The notes under the pieces were generated by a model, which ran no database searches, was not told the DNA's origin, and saw only the letters and a list, made by a program, of their open reading frames with translations. 64,000 bases of DNA from Omphiscola glabra (taxonomy: Eukaryota > Mollusca > Gastropoda > Lymnaeidae), in the NCBI GenBank assembly GCA_964017045.1, contig OZ024809.1, forward strand, positions 11,600,307 to 11,664,306, given 5' to 3'. Both the position numbers and the translations under genes were made by a program. Positions 32,410-44,172 of this stretch are shown here, one piece after another; the first letter of the stretch is position 1; the number at the start of each line of letters is the position of its first letter.

Positions 32410-32799
32410 TCTAGCTAAAACACAAATTGTGAACCTCAAATACTCTTGTACGACTAGGCGTTTGTGAGGAGGCGGTAATGTGGGGGATATTTCTCTCGCT
32501 TGACTCACTAGAGTTTACATTAACATCATCAGTGGACCTGGCCTGCTCCAACCGATCATTGGGTCAAAAAAAAGTTTTATGATTTGGGAGGCCTGAAATA
32601 AAAGAAGATCATACAAAATAATGAAGAGTTTAATTTTTTCTTTTGATGACATTAATTAAAAATACATTTATCTTTTTAAAAGAATTTTTTTTTTTAAATT
32701 CTTAGAAATGTGAGGGGGGGTGATACAGAATAAAAATGAAAAAGGAGGGGAGGTATAGAAAGAGAAAAGGACACAGAAACAGAGAGAGAGAGGTGGGGG
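32410..32799. other. No gene seen
   Basis: AT-rich, then purine-rich (32715-32800, GAAAAAGGAGGGGAG type). Confidence 0.5.
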
Positions 32800-32983
32800 C
32801 AGAGGCGTAGCGAGATTGTTTGGCGCCCGGGGACAAGATTCATTTTAAAGCGCCTCCTTTTTTCCAACTCTCAAACCCATTATTTTCAACAATAAAATAA
32901 TATCAAAGCACATTTTGGCGCCCCTAAGAAGCTGGGGCCCGTGGACATCTGTCCCCCTTGACACCCCTTCGCTACGCCCCTTG
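32800..32983 (+). mobile_element. hAT-type MITE, CAGTGGCGTAGCGAG family, diverged copy
   Basis: It starts CAGAGGCGTAGCGAG and ends CTTCGCTACGCCCCTTG. The interior keeps GGCGCCCGGGG and TTGGCGCCCCT in the same order as the copies at 30385 and 63276, but is otherwise diverged. Target duplication is not clear. Confidence 0.7.
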
Positions 32984-33821
32984 GGGCAGGGAAGCTACAT
33001 TGAAAACATGAAAGAAAAATAGATTGATTAAAAATGAATACCAAGGGAAACGACCGATAAAATATTTTTGTTTATCCCCAACATTAACTTGATTATCTCC
33101 CCTTGACTGTGAAAAAGTCCACTTGAATGTCTTAAATGAGTCTTCAAGCAAAAACATCAGGGGCTGCTTGTTTTCAATAAATTACATATTCAGATTATTG
33201 TTTATAACTTTAAGAATACCGTACAATATTTAACTAGACCCATATCTCTAGCACATTAAATCCCAGACCACATGGACAGCCCATGACTCCTTTACAAACA
33301 CCCACAATTGTATTTATTTAAACGTTTGTTTGGATATTCCAGTTATGTAAAGCGTATCTTCACTATAGAGCCATTTCATGTGTTCGATGCTCAATTTAAG
33401 CACACCGAATTTTCCGATATACGTGTTTGAACACAACCGTGTCTGTAGGGCAGCCGGGAAGAATGCTAACATGAAACATTTTAATTGTTCGTGTAAACCG
33501 ACTTCGGTTTCTCTTCCATTTGTTGATGGGCTTCGTTGTTAGGGAAAATGTTGAGTTTAAAAAAATTCAATATTGAAAATGTCGGTACGTGTGGTTGGAG
33601 TTGGTGTATGTGTGCGTGTTTATGTGTTGGAGGGTGTAAAGATGTGTACCACGTACCATAGTTAACATCTCTGTACCCCCTCCCCCCTTTTACACACACT
33701 TACACAGAATATTGCCATGTCATAATCACGCCAAATTTTTCACAAAAGAAACCACCTGGAAATTCACTGGAGCGTAGCTGCAAGTGGCGATTCAACTCGG
33801 CATGGGGTAGGTCTGAAGTTA
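32984..33821. other. No gene seen
   Basis: AT-rich, non-repetitive; short TG-rich patch at 33590-33640. Confidence 0.5.
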
Positions 33822-34015
33822 TATGGTGTAGTTGTTGTATGGGGTAGTTGTTATATGGGGTAGTTGTTATATGGGGTAGTTGTTGTATGGGGTAGTTGTT
33901 ATATGGGTAGTTGTTGTATGGGGTAGTTGTTATATGGGTAGTTGTTGTATGGGGTAGTTGTTATATGGGTAGCTGTTATATGGGTTAGTTGTTATATGGG
34001 TTAGTGGTTGTATGA
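33822..34015. repeat. 15/16-bp minisatellite
   Basis: About 12 copies of GGGGTAGTTGTTATAT or TTGTAT; some units have GGG instead of GGGG. Confidence 0.95.
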
Positions 34016-34307
34016 TGTATATGAGATGAAGTGTGGCGGACATCTTTTCTGTGGTTTCTGAAAAAAAAAAAGGAGGGGGGGGGGGTTGAAAGTATTTTGA
34101 CTTGATTCTAAAAGAGTTAGCTGTCCACTAGTGAACACCGAGAAATGTGTAAATTAGTTTACAATTCTAATGAAGTATTTGTTAAAAAATGAACACCGAA
34201 GCATCACATTTCATACAATATGTCTTTAAAAGATCGTGTTTATTTTATTTTATGTTTCACCTGTGTTTCACTTTTGTTTCACTTTCCTGTCTTGTCCTGC
34301 GGTAGTT

Positions 34308-34822
34308 AGAATGTTCACTAAGCTAATGGAAAGGTAAGCGAATGCTCACTAAGCTAATGGAAAGGTTAATAGAATGCTCACTAAGCTAATGGAAAGGTAA
34401 TATAATGCTCATTAAGCTAATGGAAAGGTAATATAATGCTCACTAAGCTAATGGAAAGCTTAATGGAATGTTCACTAAGCTAATGGAAAGGTTAATGGAA
34501 TGATCACTAAGCTAATGGAAAGGTTAATAGAATGTTCACTAAGCTAATGAAAAGGTAATATAATGTTCACTAAGCTAATGGAAAGGTAATAGAATGCTCA
34601 CTAAGCTAATGGAAAGGTTAATAGAATGTTCACTAAGCTAATGGAAAGGTTAATAGAATGCTCACTAAGCTAATGGAAAGGTTAATAGAATGTTCACTAA
34701 GCTAATGGAAAGGTAATAGTTAGAATGTTTACTAAATTAATGGAAAGGTAATAGCTAGAAAGTTCACTATGCCGGTGGAAAGGTAATAGTTAGAATGCTC
34801 AATAAGCTAATGGAAAGGTAAC
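34308..34822. repeat. 30-32-bp minisatellite, about 16 copies
   Basis: The core is CTCACTAAGCTAATGGAAAG followed by GTTAATAGAATG or GTAATATAATG. It runs without spacer into the next array. Confidence 0.96.
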
Positions 34823-36695
34823 AACAGAGCTGTTTTGTCTCTAGACTGCTAACAACAGAGCTGTTTTTTTCCCTAGAATGCTAACAACAGAGCTGTTTTA
34901 ATCTCTAGACAGCTAACAACAGAGTTGTTTTGTCTCTAGATTGCTAACAACAGAGCTGTTTTAATCTCTAGACTGCTAACAACAGAGTTGTTTTAATCTC
35001 TAGACTGCTAACAACAGAGCTGTTTTGTCTCTAGACTGCTAACAACAGAGTTGTTTTAATCTCTAGACTGCTAACAACAGAGTTGTTTTAATCTCTAGAC
35101 TGCTAACAACAGAGTTGTTTTGTCTCTAGACTGCTAACAACAGAGTTGTTTTAATCTCTAGACTGCTAACAACAGAGTTGTTTTAATCTCTAGACTGCTA
35201 ACAACAGAGTTGTTTTGTCTCTAGACTGCTAACAACAGAGTTGTTTTAATCTCTAGACTGCTAACAACAGAGTTGTTTTAATCTCTAGACTGCTAACAAC
35301 AGAGTTGTTTTAATCTCTAGACTGCTAACAACAGAGTTGTTTTGTCTCTAGAATGCTAACAACAGAGTTGTTTTAATATCTAGACTGCTAACAACAGAGT
35401 TGTTTTAATCTCTAGACTGCTAACAACAGAGTTGTTTTGTCTCTAGACTGCTAACAAAAGAGTTGTTTTAATCTCTAGACTGCTAACAACAGAGTTGTTT
35501 TAATCTCTAGACTGCTAACAACAGAGTTGTTTTAATCTCTAGACTGCTAACAACAGAGTTGTTTTGTCTCTAGACTGCTAACAACAGAGTTGTTTTGTCT
35601 CTAGACTGCTAACAACAGAGCTGTTTTGTCTCTAGACTGCTAACAACAGAGCTGTTTTGTCTCTAGACTGCTAACAACAGAGTTGTTTTAATCTCTAGAC
35701 TGCTAACAACAGAGTTGTTTTGTCTCTAGACTGCTAACAACATAGTTGTTTTAATCTCTAGACTGCTAACAACAGAGTTGTTTTAATCTCTAGACTGCTA
35801 ACAACAGAGTTGTTTTAATCTCTAGACTGCTAACAACAGAGTTGTTTTAATCTCTAGACTGCTAACAACAGAGTTGTTTTAATCTCTAGACTGCTAACAA
35901 CAGAGTTGTTTTAATCTCTAGACTGCTAACAACAGAGTTGTTTTGTCTCTAGACTGCTAACAACAGAGTTGTTTTAATCTCTAGACTGCTAACAACAGAG
36001 TTGTTTTAATCTCTAGACTGCTAACAACAGAGTTGTTTTAATCTCTAGACTGCTAACAACAGAGTTGTTTTGTCTCTAGAATGCTAACAACAGAGTTGTT
36101 TTAATATCTAGACTGCTAACAACAGAGTTGTTTTAATCTCTAGACTGCTAACAACAGAGTTGTTTTGTCTCTAGACTGCTAACAACAGAGCTGTTTTGTC
36201 TCTAGACTGCTAACAACAGAGCTGTTTTGTCTCTAGACTGCTAACAACAGAGTTGTTTTAATCTCTAGACTGCTAACAACAGAGTTGTTTTGTCTCTAGA
36301 CTGCTAACAACAGAGTTGTTTTGTCCCTAGACTGCTAACAACAGAGTTGTTTTGTCTCTAGACTGCTAACAACAGAGCTGTTTTGTCTCTAGACTGCTAA
36401 CAACAGCTGTTTTGTCTCTAGACTGCTAACAACAGAGTTGTTTTAATCTATAGACTGCTAACAACAGAGTTGTTTTGTCTCTAGACTGCTAACAACAGAG
36501 TTGTTTTGTCTCTAGACTGCTAACAACAGAGTTGTTTTGTCTCTAGACTGCTAACAACAGAGTTGTTTTGTCTCTAGACTGCTAACAACAGAGCTGTTTT
36601 GTCTCTAGACTTCTAACAACATAGCTCTTTTGTCTCTAGACTGCTAACAACAGAGCTGTTTTGTCTCTAGACTGCTAACAACAGAGCTGTTGGGT
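34820..36695. repeat. 31/32-bp minisatellite resembling 3' splice sites, about 59 copies
   Basis: The unit is CTGCTAACAACAGAGTTGTT followed by TTAATCTCTAGA (32 bp) or TTGTCTCTAGA (31 bp). GAGCTG replaces GAGTTG in some. On the plus strand each unit has CTAAC, then a pyrimidine-rich stretch, then CTAG, the order of branch point, tract and acceptor. Blocks of the two length types repeat (35220-35450 resembles 35940-36180), showing segmental amplification. It is the longest array in the window. Confidence 0.98.
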
Positions 36696-37484
36696 GTGTC
36701 TTATATGTCTCAGCTCGGTGTGTATTATGTGTCTTAGCGGGGTGTGTCATTTATGTGTCAGGTGAATGTGTCTAATATGTCTCGGCGAAAAAGAAGGGAG
36801 GGGGGGGGGGTTCCTGTATATGGCTTGCATTTAATGGCAGAAATCTATTAATAGAACGGCTGTAATCATCCTGTTACTCGTGTCGGACAAAATGTCTTCA
36901 GTAATACTAAGTTAGCGAAGAGGCCTTAAATCAAAACTTGTCTAAAGCTATATTTCACGAAATATTTTACACATTAAAATTTTATTTTAACTGCTATATT
37001 CAAGAATATTCATTTTGTGAAATGGTACTTCATTGCGCGTACGACACATGTAACAGTGTGTATATTCCCGAATGATCGATCTTGTCCCGCCGACTCTTAC
37101 CCAAATCAAATTTTTATTAACCACACCTCGACGCCAGCTCGTACCCCAGTGAAAATCTCTCTAGATTATAATGGTAAGGATTTTAAAAAACAAGAACAGA
37201 AGCCCACAAAACTATAAACATTTTTTTTTTGTAAATCACGTGATTTTCTTCTCACCTCTCACCGTGTTGTCAGTGTCTTAGCAATTTTAATTGAACCGAA
37301 TTCCATCGCCTGACAAGGATTGAGTGCTCCCCTCCCACCCCCCACCCCACGGAATGCACACCCCTACCTGTAACATACACCCCGCAGATCTTGGGATCAG
37401 ATTTATGACTATTATATTGCAGCTCGGCGGTTCTCAAACTGTATTAATAAAAAAATATATAAACATTTTTCGTGGAGCACGTGT
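36696..37484. other. No gene seen
   Basis: Begins with about three degenerate ~25-bp repeats (GTGTGTCTTATATGTCTC, 36710-36785) and a G-run (36798-36809). The rest is AT-rich. CGGCGGTTCTCAAACTG at 37426 may be a stray hAT end. Confidence 0.5.
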
Positions 37485-37655
37485 GAGGGTCTGGTCTATG
37501 TGTGTGTGAGGATGTGTGATTGTGTTTGTGTGTGAATGTGTGTGTGTAAAGGTGTGTTTATTTATGTGTGTGTGAGAACGTGTGTGTATGAGGGTGTGTG
37601 TGTGTTAGGGTATGTATGTAAGAGGGTGTATGTGTGAGTGTGGGGGAGTGTTGTA
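37485..37655. repeat. TG-rich low-complexity tract
   Basis: Irregular GTGTGTGTGAG and GGGTGTGTG repeats. Confidence 0.85.
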
Positions 37656-37921
37656 GTTTAACTTGAAAATAGTTTTAATTTGGTATATTGAACAATTGCC
37701 CCCCCCCCACACTTTCTATGTTTATACACAGTTTAACACCTACCCCACCCTCATCCCGTGACGTGGCTAGAGTTAGTGCCGCCCCTTCCACGGAACAAAA
37801 ACCCAGTGTATAGACTAAAATGACACCCTCCTTACAAAAATTGGACCGAACCCCTCTGCCCCCTCCTCCTACGCCAATACGGAATTAACAGAATCAAACC
37901 ATTTTGTCTATAGGCTTAGAG

Positions 37922-38118
37922 CAGTGGTTCTCAACCTTTCTAATGCCACGACCCATTAATCCAGTTCCTCGTGCTGTGGAGACACCCAGCCACAAAATTA
38001 TTTTCCTTGATACTTCATAACTGTGGAGCGTATGTGTTTTCAGATGGTCTTATGCGACCCCTGTGAAAGGGTCGTACGACCCCCGAAGGGGTCGCGACCC
38101 ACAGGTTGAGAACCGCTG
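37922..38118 (+). mobile_element. SPIN-like hAT MITE, copy 1
   Basis: It begins CAGTGGTTCTCAACCTTTCT and ends GACCCACAGGTTGAGAACCG followed by CTG. Flanks GCTTAGAG (37914-37921) and GCTTTGAG (38119-38126) are an 8-bp target duplication with one mismatch. Interior signatures (GATGGTCTTATGCGACCCCT, GTGAAAGGGTCGTACGACCC, AATTATTTTCCTTGATACTT) are those of SPACE INVADERS hAT non-autonomous elements as I remember them. It is 197 bp and has no coding. Confidence 0.88.
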
Positions 38119-38202
38119 GCTTTGAGAGTTGCGTAGATTTAAGAATTAATAATAATAATATTATTGCAAAAAAGGGGGGGGGGGGGTTATGATAAATCTG
38201 TG

Positions 38203-38432
38203 TCATGTGGTAAAATTGTGGTATGTTATGTGGTAAAATTGTGGTATGTATGGTGAAATTTTGGTATACTGTTAAGTTTTGTTATGGGATAAAGTTGTGG
38301 TGTGTGATAAAGTTTTGGTATGTGGTAAGGCTGTGGTATGTGGTAAAGCTGTGGTATTTGGTAAAGTTATGGTATGTGGTCAAGTTGTGGTATGTGGTAA
38401 AGCTGTGGTATGTGGTAAAGTTGTGTTAAAGT
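38203..38432. repeat. 18-bp minisatellite, about 12 copies
   Basis: The core is TGGTATGTGGTAAAGTTG, with TAAAATTG variants. Confidence 0.94.
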
Positions 38433-38458
38433 TTCAAGACTCTGTGTAAAAAAAACAT

Positions 38459-38845
38459 ATGGTGGAAGATCTTTCTCTTACTGTGCCCCCAAACAATGGA
38501 ATTCTCTTCCACTACACATCCGCAATATATCAACCATCACAGCCTTCAAAACTGCACTCAAAACACATCTCTTTAAACTCTACTACCCCGACTGATTCCC
38601 CACATCTGACCGATAAACGATGCTGCTGGCCGCCGTCCATGGCTTGTCATGTAAAAGTTCTGGTGTGGATGAGGTGAATATGCATTAGTTTTTGTTTTGT
38701 CTCCATACAGCTGTTCTTTATTACATAAATGTATTTTATTTCATTGTCACGATTATGTCTCTTTTGCTAATATTTTTATATACAGCGCGGTGAGCCCTGC
38801 CCTAGGATGGGATACCACGCTATATAAGACAAAAAATAATAATAA
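38459..38845 (+). mobile_element. CR1/L2-like LINE 3' end, 5'-truncated
   Basis: The plus strand reads SFSYCAPKQWNSLPLHIRNI, then TAFKTALKTHLFKLYYPD and a stop at about 38592. This is the usual C-terminus of CR1/L2 ORF2 (APxxWNSLP.xIR, FKxxLKTxLF). It is followed by about 200 bases of UTR and the tail GCGCGGTGAGCCCTGCCC, ACGCTATATAAGAC and AATAATAATAATAA (38790-38847), a typical stem-loop and trinucleotide 3' end. The frame is intact where present. 5' truncation at about 38459 removed all enzymatic domains. Confidence 0.92.
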
Positions 38846-39144
38846 TAAAATACCCCCCCCCCTTTTCCCGTATGACTTACTTGATGTGCTTGAGGGGTGG
38901 GACTAATTGACATGTTGCTAGTCGAGCCCCGACCCGGCCCCGTCTTCTGGTCAGTCTGAATGATTTGGGAGTTCCATGAAAAGATGGACAGGACAATGTG
39001 GCTGGTAGATCGACATTTGACTTAACCAGAAATTGAGTTGACCAACATTTTGATTTTACAGTTAGCTCAGTGAATGGGGTCATACGAAGTCGTGTTGTCC
39101 TCTTGAGATCAGGGAACATAGCTACTTCTTGCCTCAAGACACAC

Positions 39145-39412
39145 CCCTATCCCAAACACACCACTACCCAACACACCACTACCCAACACACCACTACCCA
39201 ACACACCACTATCCAGCACACCACTACCACTACCCAACACACCACTACCCAGCACACCACTACCCAGCACACCACTACCCAACACACCACTACCCAACAC
39301 ACCACTACCCAACACACCACTACCCAGCACACCACTACCCAGCACACCACTACCCAACACACCACTACCCAACACACCACTACCCAACACACCACTACCC
39401 AACACACCACTA
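39145..39412. repeat. 15-bp minisatellite, about 18 copies
   Basis: The unit is ACACCACTACCCAAC with CCCAGC variants; one copy has an extra CACTAC. The period is a multiple of three, so several frames are open. Confidence 0.97.
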
Positions 39413-39867
39413 CCAGTTACTACTTCAATTCCAGTGAAGCGGAGTCATTCTCTCGAATCGTCCGGGTACAGAGGGTTGGGAAGGGGGGTAATTCTCTGAG
39501 ATTACCCGTAACTCTTCCTTGCCCGACTGGTAGCCATTAGAAAACTATAAACAGGGGGGACAGCGCTGTCTCGTCCATTGTGTCAGCCTGCAGGTGGCGT
39601 CCCAGATTTGCATAGAGCCCCCGGACTTGCCCGTTAGGGGTGTCATCTTACCTGTCCTGGGACGGAGAGAGGGTGGGCTTGGTGTGCCTGAGGGTGGGGA
39701 GCCGGGAAGAACGGGGGCAGGGTCATTAGTAACAAAACTACTGCTGTCAACAACAACAAAATAATAGCGATGAACCGGTGGCGAAAAAAAAGAAGGGAGG
39801 TAGTGGCGGAGGGAACAAGGTTTAGTTGACACATTAAGTAAAATAGGACATCTGCATGTGAATCAAA
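39413..39867. other. No gene seen
   Basis: GC-balanced unique sequence; open minus-strand frames (39545-39832) have no recognised domain. Confidence 0.5.
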
Positions 39868-40322
39868 TCATCAAGGTACAAACTATAATCAACATACAAG
39901 ATGGACACAAAAGATGGACACACAAACTATAATCAACAAACAAGATGGACACAAAAGATGGACACACAAACTATAATCAACAAACAAGATGGACGTACGA
40001 ACAATAATCAACACACAGATGGACGTACGAACTATAATCAACAAACAAGATGGACGTACGAACAATAATCAACACACAGATGGACGTACGAACTATAATC
40101 AACAAACAAGATGGACGTACGAACTATAATCAACAAACAAGATGGACGTACGAACTATAATCAACACACAAGATGGACGTACGAACTATAATCAACACAC
40201 AGATGGACGTACGAACTATAATCAATACACAAGATGGACGTACGAACTATAATCAACACACAGATGGACGTACGAACTATAATCAACAAACAAGATGGAC
40301 GTACGAACTATAATCAACACAC
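39868..40322. repeat. 30/31-bp minisatellite, about 14 copies
   Basis: The core is GATGGACGTACGAACTATAA followed by TCAACAAACAA or TCAACACACA. The first copies have GACACACAAACTATAATC and an extra GATGGACACAAAA unit. Confidence 0.96.
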
Positions 40323-40442
40323 AAGATGGACACACAAGATGGACACACAAGATGGACACACAAGATGGACACACAAGATGGACACACAAGATGGACACAC
40401 AAGATGGACACACAAGATGGACATACAAGTTGGACACACAAG
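40322..40442. repeat. 13-bp minisatellite, about 9 copies
   Basis: GATGGACACACAA repeats. It is a shortened form of the preceding unit, so this array was probably born from the 30/31-bp one. Confidence 0.96.
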
Positions 40443-40497
40443 GCTTTACTATCAAGGACGAATATACAATTTTAAAACCTTTAATTTCGCAAATAAA

Positions 40498-40680
40498 TCA
40501 ACAACACATCCAACAACACATCCGACAACACATCCAACACCACATCCAACACCACATCCAACAACACATCCAACAACACATCCAACAACACATCCAACAC
40601 CACATCCAACAACACATCCAACAACACATCCAACAACACATCCAACAACACATCCAACAACACATCCAACAACACATCCA
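40498..40680. repeat. 12-bp minisatellite, about 15 copies
   Basis: CACATCCAACAA with ACAC variants. Confidence 0.97.
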
Positions 40681-41849
40681 TTATGGATAGGAGAGGAGTG
40701 AAGTTTCAAGAAAAACCGAGTCGACATGTTCTAATAGTTTAATATTTTCATGACGTAATTATCTGTGTATACCAGCAACACATACTCTCAAAACGAATTG
40801 TAGAACATTGAAGATACTGTAACAAAGAAACCAAAAAAAACGGTTGTGCCTCAAATGAGAAAATGGTTTGTGTCGATAGCGTCAGCGATAGATTTACAAT
40901 ATGGAGGAATATCCAGCCAAAAAAATAAATAAAAAATTCAAATATTTGGATACAATCTTCGATGGCTGGAATAATACAACAGGAATATCATATAGTATCC
41001 AATCCTATTCTTGCAAAACATCCGGGCAGAAGTCCAGTGAATAATTTAAAATAAAAAAAAGACGTTGACTTTAAAAAAAAATTATGATAATCCTTAAAAA
41101 CCCAACAGAACATGTAACAATAGAGAAGGTCGTAAGACATAGCAAAAGTCACACCCGCTATAATATCACCAACAATAAGCAGGCAAAACGACATTGGGAT
41201 AACTCAATGACCCCCCCAATACAAATTTGAATATCCAACAATAATGTAGAACCTATGTTACGCTCAACCACGCTCCCCCACCCCCCAACCCCCTTTTTCC
41301 CCACCCAGCGGCAGACATGTCACCAGCGTACACCCCCCCCCCCCCACCAGGCAAGACGAGTAAGGGGGATAACGCCAAGACTCGATCATTCCTCGTCTAA
41401 AACAAAACATCAGACCTGCAAGCGGACCCCCCCCCCCGCGCCCCCCGTGTTTCCTACCCCTGGCTCCACTGGTTTCCAACCCATGGCAAGGGTGTTAGAT
41501 TACAAGATAATGAAGGGGCCTAGTCTCATGTCAACTTGAGAGAGGGGGATACGTCGGCGTTAGGACGTTTCCGAATGCGATCTGGGAGGATACACACAGG
41601 CAAGGCCCTCGGAGTCGACGTGTGAGGAGCTGGAGTCTCACGAGTGGTGGACCTGTTATTGGAGTCTTTCGAAAGTAGTAGAGTTGTAGTTGAGGTCTAT
41701 CACGACTGGGAGGGGGGGGGGGGCGCTGCAGTTGTTGTGTTTATGTCTTCGACTCCTGTCAAATCAGTCCCGTTTTGTTCCAACAGTTTGAGAAGCCCGA
41801 GGAAAGTCGTTTCTTTCCTCAAAGAATTGGTTGGAATAGGATTTTCCTG
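40681..41849. other. No gene seen
   Basis: AT-rich to 41240, then C-rich (41270-41460, C-runs) and mixed. Short frames such as 41644-41850 lack recognisable domains. Confidence 0.5.
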
Positions 41850-42025
41850 AACTCAGCCTGGTGGCCTACCAGCTTGTTGCCCCCAAGTCAGCCTGCTGGT
41901 CTGTCAGCATGTTGCCCCCAACTCAGCCTGCATGGTCTACCAGCTTGTTACCCTAAAATGAACCTGCTGGTCTACCAGCTTATTGCCCCCTACTAAGCCC
42001 GCTGGCCTACCAGCTTGTCGCTCCC
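41850..42025. repeat. ~35-bp minisatellite, about 5 copies
   Basis: The core is CTGGTCTACCAGCTTGTTGC followed by CCCCAACTCAGCC. GGTCTACC and GGCCTACC alternate. Confidence 0.93.
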
Positions 42026-42344
42026 ATAATCCGCCATCTTGCTCCGTGATCCGCTCATCTGAACTTGCGTGACGTAACGGCAATTGAAAATCTAGGCTCA
42101 ACTATTTACAGCTTGCAATGCACACCCCCCCCCCTCCTCCACCCGGGGCCGCTTTAACGCGACATCCGAAAACACGACAGTGGCTTGGCTCCCAAAATTC
42201 TCTATTGTCGTTTCCTCATCGATTTTTATTAGAAATTATTTTTTCAAGTTTAGAAAAAAAAATCTATAGATATTCTCATTGCAACACAGTCAGAAATACA
42301 CAATAGCAGGATCTACACACAACCGTGCTCACTAACCACTAGAG
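42026..42344. other. No gene seen
   Basis: Contains GCCATCTTG (YY1-like) and TGACGTAA (CRE-like) at about 42033-42075, and a C-run at 42126-42134. No coding is recognised. Confidence 0.5.
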
Positions 42345-42536
42345 CAGCGGTTCTCACCTGTGGGTCGTGACCCCTTTGGGGGCTCGCACGACCCTTTCAC
42401 AGGTGTCGCCTAAGACCATCGGAAAACACATATACTTAACTGTTATAACAACGAAAAAGATTTTGTGGTTGGGGGTCGCCGCAACAAGAGGAGCCGTATT
42501 TAAGGGTCGCGGCATTAGAAAGGCTGAGAACCACTG
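42345..42536 (-). mobile_element. SPIN-like hAT MITE, copy 2
   Basis: It begins CAGCGGTTCTCACCTGTGGG and ends AAGGCTGAGAACCACTG. It is flanked by CACTAGAG on both sides (42337-42344 and 42537-42544), a perfect 8-bp target duplication. It lies in opposite orientation to copy 1 and shares TAAGACCATCGGAAAACACA and TTTGTGGTTGGGGGTCGCC with copy 3. It is 192 bp, non-coding. Confidence 0.92.
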
Positions 42537-42593
42537 CACTAGAGAATATAAAACATAAAGCTATCTGCCCATGCTTTAACAATGCCAAAGTTA

Positions 42594-43875
42594 GTTATAA
42601 CGGAATGTGATTAAACCCCGTTATAACAGAATGTGATTAAACCCCGTTATAACGGAATGTGATTAAACCCCGTTATAACGGAATGTGACTAAACCCCGCT
42701 ATAACGCGACCAGTTATGGTAAACCCCGCTACAACGCTACCAGTTATGGTAAACCCCGCTACAACGCTACCAGTTATGGTAAACCCGGCTGAAACGCGAC
42801 CAGTTATGGTAAACCCCGCTATAACGCGACCAGTTATGGTAAACCCGCTATAACGCGACCAGTTATGGTAAACCCGGCTATAACGCGACCACTCTTTTGG
42901 TTAAACCCCGCTATAACGCGATCAGTTATGGTAAACTCCGCTATAACGCGACCAGTTATGGTAAACTCCGCTATAACGCGACCAGTTATGGTAAACCCCG
43001 CTATAACGCTACCAGTTATGGTAAACCCCGCTATAACGCGACCAGTTATGATAAACCCGGCTATAACGCGACCAGTTATGGTAAACCCCGCTATAACGAG
43101 ACCAGTTATGGTAAACCCGCTATAACGCGACCAGTTATGGTAAACCCGGCTATAACGTGACCACTCTTTTGGTTAAACCCCGCTATAACGCTACCAGTTA
43201 TGGTAAACTCCGCGATAACGCGACCAGTTATGGTAAACTCCGCTATAACGCGACCAGTTATGGTAAACCCCGCTATAACGCTACCAGTTATGGTAAACCC
43301 CGCTATAACGCGACCAGTTATGGTAAACCCGGCTGTAACGCGACCAGTTATGGTAAACCCCGCTATAACGAGACCAGTTATGATAAGCCCGGCTATAACG
43401 CGACCAGTTATGGTAAACCCCGCTATAACGAGACCAGTTATGGTACACCCGGCTATAACGCGACCACTCTTTTGGCTAAACCCGGCTATAACGAGACCAG
43501 TTATGGTAAACCCGGCTATAACGAGACCAGTAATGGTAAACCCGGCTATAACGCGACCAGTTATGGTAAACCCGGCTATAACGAGACCAGTTATGGTAAA
43601 CCCGGCTATAACGCGACCAGTTATGGTAAACTCCGCTATAACGAGACCAGTTATGGTAAACCCGGCTACAACGCGACCACTCTTTTGGCTAAACCCGGCT
43701 ATAACGCGACCAGTTATGGTAAACCCTGCTATAACGCGACCAGTTATGGTAAACCCGGCTATAACGCGACCAGTTATGGTAAACCCCGCTATAACACTAC
43801 CAGTTATGGTAAACCCGGCTATAACGCGACCACTATTTTGGCTAAACTCGGCTATAACGCGACCAATCTTCGAAC
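42594..43875. repeat. 26-bp then 30-bp minisatellite, about 42 copies
   Basis: The array opens with four 26-bp units (CCCCGTTATAACGGAATGTG then ATTAAA). It changes at about 42697 to 30-bp units (CCCCGCTATAACGCGACCAG then TTATGGTAAA). The two forms share CCCCG-TATAACG-TAAA. A variant with ACCACTCTTTTGG in place of CCAGTTATGG recurs near 42888, 43159, 43463, 43677 and 43830. Frames of up to about 254 codons are period artefacts. Confidence 0.97.
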
Positions 43876-44172
43876 GCGAACAGATTTTAAAGACACCTAT
43901 GATAGCGTTGTAGCAGGATAAATGGGGGAGGGGGGGTCCTCATTGTATTACAGCATCTTCCGTCTGTAAAAGTTGACTGATAGGAATCAATCAGCTCTAG
44001 TATTGATTTCATGTATTGCTTATCGATTGATCTATATGCACTAAACCAGGTACCTTCGAGTCTAATGTCGAGATTTTCTACGACCTGGTAATCATTTCGA
44101 CCTGTCTTACTGGACGAACGCCCTATTTGACTTGCCCATGTTTGGTGGCCTCCGTCCCATGTTATTCTACGT

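Noticed and set aside
34820..36695. CRISPR array
   Set aside because: Repeat length fits, but there are no unique spacers and no cas genes; units are contiguous. The same applies to all other arrays, and the DNA is animal-like.
37922..38118. tRNA-derived SINE
   Set aside because: It has inverted CAG/CTG ends and an 8-bp target duplication, not an A/B box or poly(A) tail.
42865..43921. 254-codon plus-strand frame with NATSYGKPGY-type repeats
   Set aside because: It lies wholly in the 30-bp minisatellite. A second frame is equally open, and there is no signal peptide or unique domain.
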